NCBI RefSeq assembly: GCF_001598335.1
Contig: NZ_BCYT01000003.1
Span: forward strand, 124,001-188,000
Direction: 5' to 3'
Origin: Sphingobium abikonense NBRC 16140
GTDB lineage: Bacteria; Pseudomonadota; Alphaproteobacteria; Sphingomonadales; Sphingomonadaceae
Length of the DNA stretch: 64,000 bases
Shown: positions 34,959 to 44,144 of the stretch, piece after piece
Position numbering within the stretch: the first letter of the stretch is position 1
How the letters are laid out: each line of letters opens with the position of its first letter
Notes under the pieces: generated by a model
Seen by the model: only the letters and a program-made list of their open reading frames with translations
Told to the model about the DNA's origin: nothing
Databases searched by the model: none
Program-made: the position numbers and the translations under genes

Positions 34959-35621
34959 ATGGCCTATGCTGACCACTCGCAAGGATCGAGTCGCACGATA
35001 TCGATCGTCATCGTCGCCCTGATTCACGCTGTTCTCGGCTATGCCTTCGTCACCGGTCTTGGCATGAAATATGTCAAAAAGGCGGCGGAACAGCTGAACG
35101 TGATCGACGTGAAGGAGGAGCCCCCGCCACCTGACGAGGAACCGCCGCCGCCGCCGCCAGACCAGCCGGTCGAGCCGCCGCCGGTCGTTGCCCCGCCGCC
35201 TATCGTCCGGACCCCGGCGCCTGCGCCGCCGATCCAGACCGTGCGGACGCCGCCCCCGGTGTTCAACCCGGTTCCGGTCGCTGCTCCGCCGCCACCGCCG
35301 CCGGCTCCGCCGCCGCCGCCCGTTGCGGCATCGCGCGCTTCGCCACGTGGCAATCCTGGGTCGTGGCTGAGTGACGCGGATTATCCTAGCCGCGCTCAGC
35401 GTGAAGAACGCTCGGGTACCGCTGGGTTCCGCCTGGACATCGGCGCGGACGGTCGGGTGACCAACTGCACCATCACCTCTTCGACCGGCCATAGCGATCT
35501 CGACGAGGCAACCTGTCGTCTGCTGCCGCGCCGCGCGCGCTTCAAGCCGGCGAAGGGATCCGATGGCAAGGAGATGCCCGACACCTACACTGGGCGCATC
35601 ACCTGGCGTCTGCCTGAATAA
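34959..35621 (+). CDS. tonB: TonB-like energy transducer
   Basis: The product has 220 residues. One N-terminal membrane helix (ISIVIVALIHAVLGYAFVTGL) is followed by a proline-rich spacer of about 90 residues (PPPPDEEPPPPPP and further runs) that spans the periplasm, then a C-terminal TonB domain (YPSRAQREERSGTAGFRLDI, TITSSTGHSDLDEATCRLL and RFKPAKG). It couples proton motive force from ExbB-ExbD to outer-membrane TonB-dependent receptors. It is first in the tonB-exbB-exbD-exbD operon; an AAGGAG-type site lies 12 bases before the ATG. Confidence 0.95.
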   Translation: MAYADHSQGSSRTISIVIVALIHAVLGYAFVTGLGMKYVKKAAEQLNVIDVKEEPPPPDEEPPPPPPDQPVEPPPVVAPPPIVRTPAPAPPIQTVRTPPPVFNPVPVAAPPPPPPAPPPPPVAASRASPRGNPGSWLSDADYPSRAQREERSGTAGFRLDIGADGRVTNCTITSSTGHSDLDEATCRLLPRRARFKPAKGSDGKEMPDTYTGRITWRLPE

Positions 35622-35693
35622 TCCAAATGGGCAAGGCGCGCGCCCGGCGCCGCCTTTCCCCCGCTTGATCTCATTGAGAGGGAAGTCTTGAAC

Positions 35694-36449
35694 ATGTTGA
35701 TGTATCTCGCAGCTGCGGCTCCCCAGGCCGAAAACCCGTATGGCCTGATGGAAGCCCTTGAACAGGGCGGCACCATCGCCTGGACCGTATTCATCATCCT
35801 GTGCGCCATGTCGGTCGGCACTTTCTACATTCTGTTCACCAAGCTGATCGAACAGCAGAAGGTGATCAATCAGGGCAAGAAGATCCGCGCGACCTTCTGG
35901 CGTTCGGCCTCGCTGCGCGAAGCCTCGGCCAAGCTCGAAAAGAACTCCGCCTACAAGCAGATCGTCGACGACGGCATCAAGGCGCAGGAAGAGCATGGCA
36001 AGCTGAAGGATCCGGTCGAAGCGCATGACTGGCTGCACGGCTCGCTCGCCCGTTCGGAAGGCGCGATCAACTCGTCGCTGAATGGCGGCCTGGCGTTCCT
36101 CGCAACCGTGGGTTCGACCTCGCCGTTCATCGGTCTGTTTGGTACGGTTATCGGCATCTATCGCGCGCTCATCAAGATCGGCGCCGCCGGTCAGGCTTCG
36201 ATCGACGCCGTTGCCGGCCCGGTCGGTGAAGCGCTGATCATGACCGCCCTGGGTCTGGCCGTCGCCGTTCCCGCGGTGCTTGCTTACAACTTCCTGCAGC
36301 GCCGCAACAAGGCGATCGCCGAGCAGCTGAACGGCTTCACCGTCGATCTGCTGGCCTATCTGGTTTCGGACGGCGCCGTGAAGCCGACCGTTGCTGCCGC
36401 GCCCGGCGCCCCGGTCGCCAAGCCGGCCGCTACGCCGACCAAGGCCTGA
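35694..36449 (+). CDS. exbB: ExbB/TolQ/MotA-type proton channel subunit
   Basis: The product has 251 residues with three membrane helices: TIAWTVFIILCAMSVGTFYIL, GGLAFLATVGSTSPFIGLFGTVIGIY and GEALIMTALGLAVAVPAVLAYNFL. The second and third helices carry the family block GSTSPFIGLFGTVIGI, with Thr residues lining the proton path. A short hydrophobic N-terminus (MLMYLAAAAPQAENP) precedes helix 1. The ATG at 35694 is preferred to TTG 35688. It partners the two ExbD proteins. Confidence 0.95.
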   Translation: MLMYLAAAAPQAENPYGLMEALEQGGTIAWTVFIILCAMSVGTFYILFTKLIEQQKVINQGKKIRATFWRSASLREASAKLEKNSAYKQIVDDGIKAQEEHGKLKDPVEAHDWLHGSLARSEGAINSSLNGGLAFLATVGSTSPFIGLFGTVIGIYRALIKIGAAGQASIDAVAGPVGEALIMTALGLAVAVPAVLAYNFLQRRNKAIAEQLNGFTVDLLAYLVSDGAVKPTVAAAPGAPVAKPAATPTKA

Positions 36450-36579
36450 TCGGTCTCAAGACGACGGTTGCGGGAATCGGGTGGCGGCTGCGACCGCCCG
36501 GTTCCCCGCCGACCATGGCTCCCATACTCGTCTCCCAGACTGATGGGCGGCCATCGACACCAAGGTTAGGATAATATCA

Positions 36580-37068
36580 ATGGCAATGAGTGTTGGCTCC
36601 GACGGCGGTGACGACAAGCCGATGTCCGACATCAACACGACGCCGCTCGTCGACGTCATGCTGGTGTTGCTCATCATCTTTCTCATCGCGGTCCCGGTCG
36701 TCGTCCAGACGGTTGAGCTGCAGCTTCCCAAGGTTGAGTTCGAGCCGACCACGACGAAGCCGGAAAATGTCTCCCTGTCGATCACGCAGGCCGCCGACGG
36801 CAGCTGTGCGGTTTTCTGGGGCATGGCGCCGGTGACGTCGAGCGAACTGCTCGACCGCGCCGTCGCCAAGCTTGAGGCGGACATCAAGAAGGCGGGTGGC
36901 GTCGAAAATCTGAAGCCCGAAGATCTGCCCGAAGTGCATATCCGCGGCGACATCAATACACCCTATCGGTGCATTGGCGGCACCATCTACACGATGCAGC
37001 GCGCCGGTTTCCCCCGCGTGGGCTTCATCTCCGAACCGGAACCCGGTTCGGGCACCGTCCGCCTCTGA
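36580..37068 (+). CDS. exbD: ExbD/TolR biopolymer transport protein (first copy)
   Basis: The product has 162 residues with one N-terminal helix. MSDINTTPLVDVMLVLLIIFLIAVPVV contains the conserved membrane Asp of the ExbD proton path (LVDVML). The periplasmic part is longer than in the second copy by about 22 residues and has two Cys (SCAVFW and YRCIGG). It lies 130 bases after exbB. Both copies share the start MAMS-GS, so they arose by duplication. Confidence 0.95.
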   Translation: MAMSVGSDGGDDKPMSDINTTPLVDVMLVLLIIFLIAVPVVVQTVELQLPKVEFEPTTTKPENVSLSITQAADGSCAVFWGMAPVTSSELLDRAVAKLEADIKKAGGVENLKPEDLPEVHIRGDINTPYRCIGGTIYTMQRAGFPRVGFISEPEPGSGTVRL

Positions 37069-37092
37069 TCGGTTGAAGAAGGAGAAATCCCC

Positions 37093-37515
37093 ATGGCAAT
37101 GAGTGCCGGCTCCGAAGATGGCGAACCGATGGTGGAAATGAACACGACGCCGTTGATCGACGTCATGCTCGTTCTGCTCATCATGTTCATCATCACCATT
37201 CCGATCCAGACCCACGCGGTGAAGATCGACCTGCCGCAAAATGCGCCGCCGTCTGACAGCGTGATCGATCCGGTCAAGAACAAGGTCGCGATCGACGCCG
37301 GTGGCGTCATCACCTGGAACGGTTCGCCGATCGACCTGCTGACTTTGCGTCAGTATCTGCAGCAGTCGCTGCGCCTGCCGGTCGAACCGGAACTTCAGTT
37401 CCAGCCGGATGCGCAGACCCGTTATGTGGTCGTCGATTCGGTGCTTGCGGAAATCAAGCGCGCAGGCGTCACCAAGCTGGGTTTCGTCGGCAACGAACAA
37501 TATGGCAATTTCTAA
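37093..37515 (+). CDS. exbD: ExbD/TolR biopolymer transport protein (second copy)
   Basis: The product has 140 residues. MVEMNTTPLIDVMLVLLIMFIITIP is the membrane helix with the essential Asp, and KIDLPQNAPP starts the periplasmic domain. It lies 24 bases after the first exbD, with GAAGGAGAAA as ribosome site. The tonB-exbB-exbD-exbD order is known in Xanthomonas and sphingomonads, where the second ExbD can be dispensable for iron uptake but needed for other functions. The operon ends at the terminator at 37606. Confidence 0.95.
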   Translation: MAMSAGSEDGEPMVEMNTTPLIDVMLVLLIMFIITIPIQTHAVKIDLPQNAPPSDSVIDPVKNKVAIDAGGVITWNGSPIDLLTLRQYLQQSLRLPVEPELQFQPDAQTRYVVVDSVLAEIKRAGVTKLGFVGNEQYGNF

Positions 37516-37605
37516 AGGCTGATTTTTGGACCTGACGCGCACTTACGAGGACTTCCCCTTCGCGCTTATTGTCTGAAATTGCCTGAGAATTATTGCACGG
37601 ATCAA

Positions 37606-37631
37606 GGGTCGCCAATGGCGGCCCTTTTTTT
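37606..37631 (+). terminator. Rho-independent terminator of the ton operon
   Basis: GGGTCGCC and GGCGGCCC form an 8-bp stem (one G:U) around AAT, followed by seven T. It lies 90 bases after the second exbD stop. Confidence 0.9.
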
Positions 37632-37715
37632 GCAAGCGCACCAAGCCGTTGCGCCTGCGTAGCGGTTTAATATTTTGCTTACCGATTTGCGCGATTGTCT
37701 TGCAAAGGACTGATC

Positions 37716-38045
37716 ATGAGCGCCGACCCGCAATTTGAACAGGATCGCAAACGCCGCAATGCGGATCGACGGGTCGTCCAGATCGGCATCAGGGTCCGTC
37801 GTCCTGGCGAAACCTGGTTCAGCAGCCATATCGCGGATCTGTCGATCACGGGCTTCCGGCTGCAAAGCTTCATGAAATTACGCCCCGGCGACGACCTGTG
37901 GCTCATGCTACCGGGCTTTGAAGGGCGGCGTGCGCGCGTTTTGTGGACACGCGGCCATGAATCAGGCTGCAGCTTTGAGCGGCCATTACACCCGGCGATA
38001 CTGGATCATGTGGTGCAGATCGGCCGGCGGCAGGCGGACGCCTGA
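37716..38045 (+). CDS. PilZ domain protein
   Basis: The product has 109 residues. RRNADRRVVQIGIRV gives the Arg-rich RxxxR site and ADLSITGFRLQ the D/NxSxxG site for c-di-GMP. The start is the ATG at 37716, six bases after AAAGGA; an upstream TTG gives an unlikely Cys-containing extension. It is the second single-domain PilZ protein of the window and not closely similar to the one at 11.8 kb. It converges with the ABC exporter gene, 10 bases between the stops. Confidence 0.87.
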   Translation: MSADPQFEQDRKRRNADRRVVQIGIRVRRPGETWFSSHIADLSITGFRLQSFMKLRPGDDLWLMLPGFEGRRARVLWTRGHESGCSFERPLHPAILDHVVQIGRRQADA

Positions 38046-38055
38046 CCGCCATCAT

Positions 38056-39834
38056 TCAGTTGCTGATGCCATCCTGAAATTGCAACCGCGCCAGGCGGGC
38101 ATAGAGGCCATCGCGTGCAAGCAGCGTCGCATGATCGCCCTCCTCGACGATGCGTCCCTCATCCATCACGATGATACGATCGGCCGCGCGCACCGTCGCC
38201 AGCCGATGGGCGATGACGATGGTTGTGCGCCCCTGCATCAATGTCGCCAATGCGTCCTGCACCAGCCGTTCGGATTCGGCGTCCAGCGCCGAGGTCGCCT
38301 CGTCCAGCAGCAGGATGGACGCATCGCGCAGCAGGGCGCGCGCAATGGCGATCCGCTGGCGCTGGCCACCGGACAGGCGCGCACCGCCTTCGCCCAGGAA
38401 ACTGTCCAGCCCTTGTGGTAGATCCCGCAGGAAGGCGTCCGCATTGGCTGCCCGCGCCGCATCCCATATTTGCGCGTCGCTCGCGCCCCAGCGCCCATAG
38501 CGCAGATTGTCGCGCGCAGACGCAGCAAAGATGACGCTGTCCTGCGGCACCATCGCCATCATCGCACGGAGTTCAGCCGGGGCCAGATCCGGCAGGGCCA
38601 CGCCGTTTAAACGGACTGCCCCCGAATCGGGATCGTAAAAGCGCAGCGCCAGCTGGATCAGCGTTGATTTGCCGGCGCCCGAAGGCCCAACTACCGCGAC
38701 CGTCTCGCCTGGATGGATGTCGAGGTCGATCCCATGCAGCGCCGCTTGGTCAGGCCGCGTCGGGTAATGAAACCGAACCTGATCGAAGGTCAGGCGCGCG
38801 CCCCGCTCCATGGCAGGAAGCATGTGGGTCCGGGAAGGGGGGCTGATGTCGGGCAACGCCGTCATGAGTTCGCCCAGCCGGCTCGCCGCGCCCGCGCCGC
38901 GCAGCAAGTCGCCCCAGCTTTCCGATAATGAACCGAACGCGCCGGCGACCAGCCCGCCGGTCAGAACGAAGGCGGCGATGCTGCCCCCAGACAGCCGCCC
39001 GGCAGCCACGTCGATCGCACCCAGCCACATGACGCCGGTAATCGCCCCGAAGATCAGCGCAAAGGCGACGGCCGTCATCATCGCCCGCAGCCGGATGCGT
39101 TGCCGTGCCGTCGCAAAGCCGCGCTCGACGGTGGCGCGAAACCGCGCTGCCTCCCGCTCTTCCTGACCAAAGGCCTGGACGATCTTCATCGCCCCCAGCA
39201 CTTCGGTCGCGGCGCTGCCAATGTCAGCGAGCCGATCCTGGCTGGCGCGCGACAAGGCACGGACTTTGCGCGCAAGGCCGATCAGCACCAGCAGCACGAT
39301 CGGAATGCCCAGCAGTAACAGTCCGGCCAGCTTGGGGGCCAAGGCAAACAGATAGACCAAGCCGCCAATCGCCGTCACCATGTTGCGCAGCGCCACCGAT
39401 ACGGTGGAGCCGACGATCTGCTCCACGATCGCGGTGTCGGCGGTCATGCGCGACGCGATCTCAGAGGGGCGATTTTCTTCAAAGAAACGGGGCGCCTGCC
39501 GCAGCAGATTAGCCTGCGTCGCGCAGCGTATGTCGGCCACCACGCGCTCGCCCAGCCAGGATACGAAATAGAAGCGCAGCGCGCTGGCCAGCGCCAGCAC
39601 GACCACGATCATCAGCAGATATTCGAACCAGCGGCCGATATCGCCGCCGCCCATGAACCCCTTGTCGATGACCAGGCGAAACCCGTTGGGAATGGCGAGG
39701 GTCGCCGCCGACGACACGATAAGGGCGATCAGCGCGCCCGCGATCCTGCCGGGATAGCGGCGGGCGAACCGCCAGAGCATCGCCAGATTGCCAAGCGCCG
39801 GCCGCGTGTTGGGAGTGCTGCTGTCATCCGCCAT
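38056..39834 (-). CDS. ABC exporter, MsbA-like half transporter
   Basis: The product has 592 residues with an N-terminal six-helix membrane domain (residues 25-325) and a C-terminal ATPase. Walker A is GPSGAGKST near residue 388, the Q-loop is VPQDS, the signature ARLSGGQRQRIAIARA, Walker B LLLDEATSALD and the switch His is in VIAHRLATVR. The organisation is that of MsbA or lipid/drug exporters and homodimerisation is expected. The substrate is unknown; no partner gene (for example LpxK) is next to it. Confidence 0.93.
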   Translation of the reverse strand: MADDSSTPNTRPALGNLAMLWRFARRYPGRIAGALIALIVSSAATLAIPNGFRLVIDKGFMGGGDIGRWFEYLLMIVVVLALASALRFYFVSWLGERVVADIRCATQANLLRQAPRFFEENRPSEIASRMTADTAIVEQIVGSTVSVALRNMVTAIGGLVYLFALAPKLAGLLLLGIPIVLLVLIGLARKVRALSRASQDRLADIGSAATEVLGAMKIVQAFGQEEREAARFRATVERGFATARQRIRLRAMMTAVAFALIFGAITGVMWLGAIDVAAGRLSGGSIAAFVLTGGLVAGAFGSLSESWGDLLRGAGAASRLGELMTALPDISPPSRTHMLPAMERGARLTFDQVRFHYPTRPDQAALHGIDLDIHPGETVAVVGPSGAGKSTLIQLALRFYDPDSGAVRLNGVALPDLAPAELRAMMAMVPQDSVIFAASARDNLRYGRWGASDAQIWDAARAANADAFLRDLPQGLDSFLGEGGARLSGGQRQRIAIARALLRDASILLLDEATSALDAESERLVQDALATLMQGRTTIVIAHRLATVRAADRIIVMDEGRIVEEGDHATLLARDGLYARLARLQFQDGISN

Positions 39835-39877
39835 GACGGGCGCTTAGCAGCCTGCCTTGTCGCCCTCAATGGCTCCT

Positions 39878-41176
39878 TCAGCCCGCTGGCGCGACGGACC
39901 CGGCCAGTTCCATGATCCGCGCCGGTGCGGCCTGTCCGGTCAAGGCATAGGCCATGGTGCCGACCTCCCAATAGGCGACGACGTCGGCGGCGCGGCGCTC
40001 GATAAGCGGCTTGGCCTCGGCCGGTGTCTCGGCCCGGTCGGCAAAGAAGGACAGATGTTCGCCACGCGGCGTTTCCAGTGACATGGCGATGGCGGGGCTG
40101 TCGGACGTGGGGAATAGTTGCACGTCGGTGATCCGCCAGTCGCGAGGAAGGTCGGGCAGGACAATGCCTGTCGCCGCTTCGATTTCCTGGGGATTGAGGG
40201 TCGCGCTTTCCACCTGCGACGCCATCGCCTGACGCAGCAGTCCCGCGCGGCGAGATGCGGCCGCCTCGTCAAGGAAACTGCTCGCTTGCGCGGCCTGCGG
40301 AAATTCGCCGAGTTCGCCGCGCGCGATCCATCCCGCCCCGATCAACGCCGCAATCCCCGCAGCGCGCTGGACATGACGCCAGGTCCGGCCGCGGTCATTA
40401 TCATTGGCGACCGGCACGGAGATGTCGCGCCGACGACCGACCAGTGTGCCCTTGGTCCCGTCCTTCACCAACCGAAAGTCGATATGGGGCCAGCGTTTAC
40501 GCCACCGGCGCGCGACCAGTCGCTCGCCGGGCCGCGCCGCATCGTCGAGCAGCACGACGCCCTGGGGCGACAATCGTGCGAACAGGCTGTCCGCCGCGCC
40601 GCGCACGAGCGGATGGACGCTCCAGGGCGGACCATCGATGATGATGAGGTCGATCTGTTCCGGCACCCCGTCCAGCGCATACCATCGCCCCGGCCAGTCG
40701 CTGCTATCCTGCGTCAGCGGGGCGTGACGAATGTCGACCGACAGGCCATGGTCGCTCAGCCATTGCCGCGTCGCATCAACGAACCCACCATGCTGGTCGA
40801 AACTGTGCAATTGCCCGCCGCCATGGAGTTGCAAAGCGCGCGCAGCCACCAGCGATGACGCGCCCGCGCCGAGTTCCACCACATGGGCCGGGCGCAGCCG
40901 GGCAATTTCCCGGACGATATGCCGCAGAAAGCCGACATCCGCCTTCCAGCTTCCCAGATGCGGCAAGGCGTCATGGGCAAGGCCCAGATCGTCAAGCAAG
41001 GCCCGCTTGTCCGCCTTGCGACCGCCCGACAGGCTGGCGAGCAACCACGGCCAGCCGATTGCCCCGAAACCGATGCGCCACGCCATGTCGGACAGCCGGC
41101 GCGACCATTGCGCGTCCGTCCCATGCCTGTCATCCAGAGGCAGGAAACCGGTAAGCTCACGGGACGTCACGGGCAA
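39878..41176 (-). CDS. SAM-dependent methyltransferase fused to anti-sigma-factor-like membrane/periplasmic domain
   Basis: The product has 432 residues in one open frame. Residues 80-240 form a class I methyltransferase (VVELGAGASSLVAA as the SAM loop, IDLIIIDGPPWSVHP after strand 4). After a linker (VANDNDRGRTW) a single hydrophobic segment (RAAGIAALIGAGWIA, about 265-285) is followed by about 150 residues that look like the periplasmic half of alphaproteobacterial transmembrane anti-sigma factors: RDWRITDVQLFPTSDSPAI, EHLSFFADRAETPA and VVAYWEVGTMAYALTGQA. The zinc-containing N-terminal anti-sigma part is missing and replaced by the methyltransferase. No ECF sigma gene is nearby. The start is TTG at 41176 or GTG at 41170. 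Confidence 0.75.
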   Translation of the reverse strand: MPVTSRELTGFLPLDDRHGTDAQWSRRLSDMAWRIGFGAIGWPWLLASLSGGRKADKRALLDDLGLAHDALPHLGSWKADVGFLRHIVREIARLRPAHVVELGAGASSLVAARALQLHGGGQLHSFDQHGGFVDATRQWLSDHGLSVDIRHAPLTQDSSDWPGRWYALDGVPEQIDLIIIDGPPWSVHPLVRGAADSLFARLSPQGVVLLDDAARPGERLVARRWRKRWPHIDFRLVKDGTKGTLVGRRRDISVPVANDNDRGRTWRHVQRAAGIAALIGAGWIARGELGEFPQAAQASSFLDEAAASRRAGLLRQAMASQVESATLNPQEIEAATGIVLPDLPRDWRITDVQLFPTSDSPAIAMSLETPRGEHLSFFADRAETPAEAKPLIERRAADVVAYWEVGTMAYALTGQAAPARIMELAGSVAPAG

Positions 41177-41305
41177 TCAACTCCTGATGCGGGCAAGGCG
41201 GCGACTCTATGCCCGTTCATGCGGCGCGCGCATAGGGTGCAAGATGACCCGGCACGCAAATGCGGCAGAATAACCGGCCTGTGACAATGTCTTAACGGAC
41301 GTCTT

Positions 41306-41695
41306 TCAATAACCCAGCGTCAGGCCCAAGGCATAATATTTCGGGCCGACATTGGCCTTCGCTCGAACTTTGGGCAGCAATGGCATGGCGACCGTGGCGT
41401 AGGGACGGATGTCATCGCCGCTGATTCGCGCGCCAGCGCCGATCCTTGCCGACAGGGGAATGGTGTAGGCCGCCTCCACGCGCCCATAAAGCTTTGTATC
41501 GCCATCGCGCAGGTAAACGCCGCCGCCGGGCGTCAGGCTGAAGCCCGCCATGCCAAAGGCATAGCCAGCGCCGATTTCGGTGCCCCAATGGCCGTCAGCG
41601 CGCCCATAGTTGATTTCGGCGCCCAGCCCCTGGGCGAATGCGGCTTGAGGTGCGGCGAAAGCGGCGGCGGCGAGCAGGAGCGGCATGATCTTCAT
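41306..41695 (-). CDS. Small outer-membrane beta-barrel-like secreted protein
   Basis: The product has 129 residues. A signal peptide (MKIMPLLLAAAAFAAPQAAFA) is followed by amphipathic strands with Gly/Tyr (AEINYGRADGHWGTEIGAGYAFGMAGFSL, ARIGAGARISG) and a terminal aromatic LGLTLGY, the usual pattern of small porin-like barrels. The start is the ATG at 41695, because the longer frame to 41818 lacks a signal peptide. The function is unknown. It lies 79 bases downstream of mscS on the same strand. Confidence 0.75.
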   Translation of the reverse strand: MKIMPLLLAAAAFAAPQAAFAQGLGAEINYGRADGHWGTEIGAGYAFGMAGFSLTPGGGVYLRDGDTKLYGRVEAAYTIPLSARIGAGARISGDDIRPYATVAMPLLPKVRAKANVGPKYYALGLTLGY

Positions 41696-41774
41696 GGTTG
41701 AGGCCGCTAGGTGAGCGGCCCGATCGCGACAAGCGCGCGCCGACGAATGGAGTCGCCCGCGCGCCAGTCCGCCG

Positions 41775-42941
41775 TCATCCTTCAACGTCGACCCGTTTGA
41801 CAGGCTGCACTTCGGCATAGGGCATGATCATCCGGCCATCAGGCGCGGCCGTGAATGTCGTCTGCGTCGGATAGGCAAATTCGATGCCGCGCTCGTTGAA
41901 CTGGCGCAGGATGGCGAGGCCGATATTGTGGCGGATTTTGTAGATGTCGTCCCATCCCGGCAGGTAGACCTCGAACTCCAGCTCGAAATCGAGGCTGGAC
42001 GCGCCGAACCCGACAAAACCCGACCGGACGAAGGTGCCCCCCAAATCGTCGACGATCCCTTTCAGGATATCGGGGATCTGTTCCGCGACGTCCGGGGGTG
42101 TCTGATAAATGACGCCGATGGCGAATTTCAGCCGGCGATGATCCAGCGTCTGATAGCTGGTGATTTCCTTTTGCAGCAGATTGGCGTTGGAAATCACCTT
42201 CTTCTCGCCCGTCAGCGCGCGCAGGCGGGTGGATTTGAGGCCGATCTTCTCCACCGTCGCGGTTGTTGTGTCATAGGAAATGGATTCGCCCCGACGAAAT
42301 GGCTTGTCGAAAATGATCGACAGCGCGGCGAACAGATCGGAGAAAATACCCTGAGCGGCAAGGCCGATGGCGATGCCGCCGATGCCAAGGCCTGCAACCA
42401 GGCCGGTGACGTTGACGCCCAGATTGTCGAGCACCATGATGGCCGCGACCGCGAACAGCGCCACCGTCACCAGCACGCGGATCAGGCCCATCGCGTTGGC
42501 GAGTGTTTCGCCTTGGCCATCCTCCGCCAATGTGCGCCGTTCGATCAGGCCCAATATGACTTCGCGTGCCCAGATCGCGCCCTGCAAAACGGTGGCGATG
42601 GTGAACAGGAATATGACGGTGCGATACAAAGCGGGCGGCGCGTCGGCATAGCCCACCACCAAGCGGGCGGACACCATCACCATGAAGAAATGCGTGGTCT
42701 TGGCGACCGTGCGGCCGAGCACATTGGTATAGCCGATCGTGTCGCCGCGCGTGCCCTTGTACCGCTTGCCCAGTCCCTTCAATGTGGCGAGCAGCAGATA
42801 GATGACGATCCCGGCGCCAATCGCAATCAGGATCTGAATATAATGAGCGGACAACCAATCTGACATGTCCCTCCACATTGCCTGAATGTCGGGCGTGCGA
42901 AGGGGTTTCGTCGGGAGGGCGGGGTCTTTTGTGTCGGCCAT
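41775..42941 (-). CDS. Mechanosensitive ion channel, MscS family
   Basis: The product has 388 residues with four or five N-terminal hydrophobic segments. The pore helix and following beta domain are visible in TGLVAGLGIGGIAIGLAAQGIFSDLFAALSIIFDKPFRRGESI, the MscS signature (GxGGxAxGLA). KKVISNANLLQKEITSYQT belongs to the cytoplasmic cage. It opens on membrane tension to release osmolytes. N-terminal helices beyond the MscS core may add a regulatory role. Confidence 0.93.
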   Translation of the reverse strand: MADTKDPALPTKPLRTPDIQAMWRDMSDWLSAHYIQILIAIGAGIVIYLLLATLKGLGKRYKGTRGDTIGYTNVLGRTVAKTTHFFMVMVSARLVVGYADAPPALYRTVIFLFTIATVLQGAIWAREVILGLIERRTLAEDGQGETLANAMGLIRVLVTVALFAVAAIMVLDNLGVNVTGLVAGLGIGGIAIGLAAQGIFSDLFAALSIIFDKPFRRGESISYDTTTATVEKIGLKSTRLRALTGEKKVISNANLLQKEITSYQTLDHRRLKFAIGVIYQTPPDVAEQIPDILKGIVDDLGGTFVRSGFVGFGASSLDFELEFEVYLPGWDDIYKIRHNIGLAILRQFNERGIEFAYPTQTTFTAAPDGRMIMPYAEVQPVKRVDVEG

Positions 42942-43031
42942 GCCTGTCCTGTCTGTTGTCTAGGGAATATAAAGGCGGACTACCGGCCCGCCACTTCTGC
43001 ACCGGGGGGTAGAGCATGAACCCAGTCGGGT

Positions 43032-44039
43032 TCAAGCCGCCGCAGCCAGAGGCGTGCAATCGGCTATGTCATCGAGGAAGGCGATCAGGCCCCGTTCCAT
43101 CCGCGAGAGATAGCGCGTCCTGCGCGGCAATCGCAACGTGTTGCGCCACTCTTCCTGTCCATCCTTGCAGAGGGCAATGAGGGCGGGATGGATATAGGAT
43201 TTGCGGCTGATCGCCGGCGTGTTGCCGAGCGCCTGCGCGACCGGGGCGATCATCGCCTTGAGCGATACCGGACCGGTCGCCAGCTGTTCGAATGCGATGA
43301 CCGACGCACCCCAGGTTCGGAAATGCTTGGCCGTGAAGGGCGCGCCCATGGCCTCGGCAATATAGGCATTGACGTCGGACGAATTGATCGGACGCGCATC
43401 GCCGTCCTCGTCGAGATATTGGAAGAGGTGCTGGCCGGGCAGATCCTGGACCTGCCGCACGAAGCGCAGCAGCCGGCTGTCCGTCACCGCCAGTTCCCGC
43501 TCCTTGCCCGATTTGGCACGATAGCGCAGCATGATCTTGCGTCCGCTGATGTCGAAATGCCGTCGCCGCAGGGTGGTGGCCCCGAAACTCTTGTTCGTGG
43601 TGGCATAATGTTCATTGCCCACGCGCAGCTTGGCAAGGTCGAGCAGGCGGACGACGGCGGCCAGCGTGCGGTCCTTACGCAGGCCGCGTTTAGACAGGTC
43701 GCTGTCCAATCGGGCGCGCAGCTTGGGCAAGGCGCGGCCGAAGTCCGGGCAACCGGCATATTTCGCCGCTTCCTGCGCAGCGCGGAAATCGGGATGATAG
43801 CGATATTGCTTGCGTCCCTTGTCGTCATAGCCGGTCGCCTGGATATGGCCGTAGGGCGACGCGCAGAACCAGCAGTCACGATAGGCGGGGGGCAAAGCGA
43901 TGGCATTCAACCGATCGATCTCGTCACGGTCGGTAATCCGCTGCCCGTCGCCATCATAATAGGCCCATCCGTGTTTGAGCGCGCGTCGCGTGATGCCAGG
44001 GCTGGTGTCGTTGGTGTGGACGAGTGCGGGCTGGGCCAT
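43032..44039 (-). CDS. Poxvirus/eukaryote-type DNA topoisomerase IB
   Basis: The product has 335 residues. The active-site Tyr is in SRKSYIHPALI near residue 281. Catalytic Arg/Lys appear in LRVGNEHYATTNKSFGATTLRRRH, and the upstream DNA-binding domain starts near RITDRDEIDRLNAIALPPAYRDCW. It relaxes positive and negative supercoils without ATP. The ATG at 44039 follows AAGGA; the frame to 44129 is not supported. It is divergent from the PfpI gene. It is a single-gene unit, common in sphingomonads and other soil bacteria. Confidence 0.94.
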   Translation of the reverse strand: MAQPALVHTNDTSPGITRRALKHGWAYYDGDGQRITDRDEIDRLNAIALPPAYRDCWFCASPYGHIQATGYDDKGRKQYRYHPDFRAAQEAAKYAGCPDFGRALPKLRARLDSDLSKRGLRKDRTLAAVVRLLDLAKLRVGNEHYATTNKSFGATTLRRRHFDISGRKIMLRYRAKSGKERELAVTDSRLLRFVRQVQDLPGQHLFQYLDEDGDARPINSSDVNAYIAEAMGAPFTAKHFRTWGASVIAFEQLATGPVSLKAMIAPVAQALGNTPAISRKSYIHPALIALCKDGQEEWRNTLRLPRRTRYLSRMERGLIAFLDDIADCTPLAAAA

Positions 44040-44144
44040 GTTTTCCTTCTCATGCCGCAAAACCCGCCGTTCATCGCTTCGTTCCGCAACTCCGTCGCTG
44101 CTCACCCGTTGAAAGGGTCTCACCCCCAAGCAAAGGAATATTTC

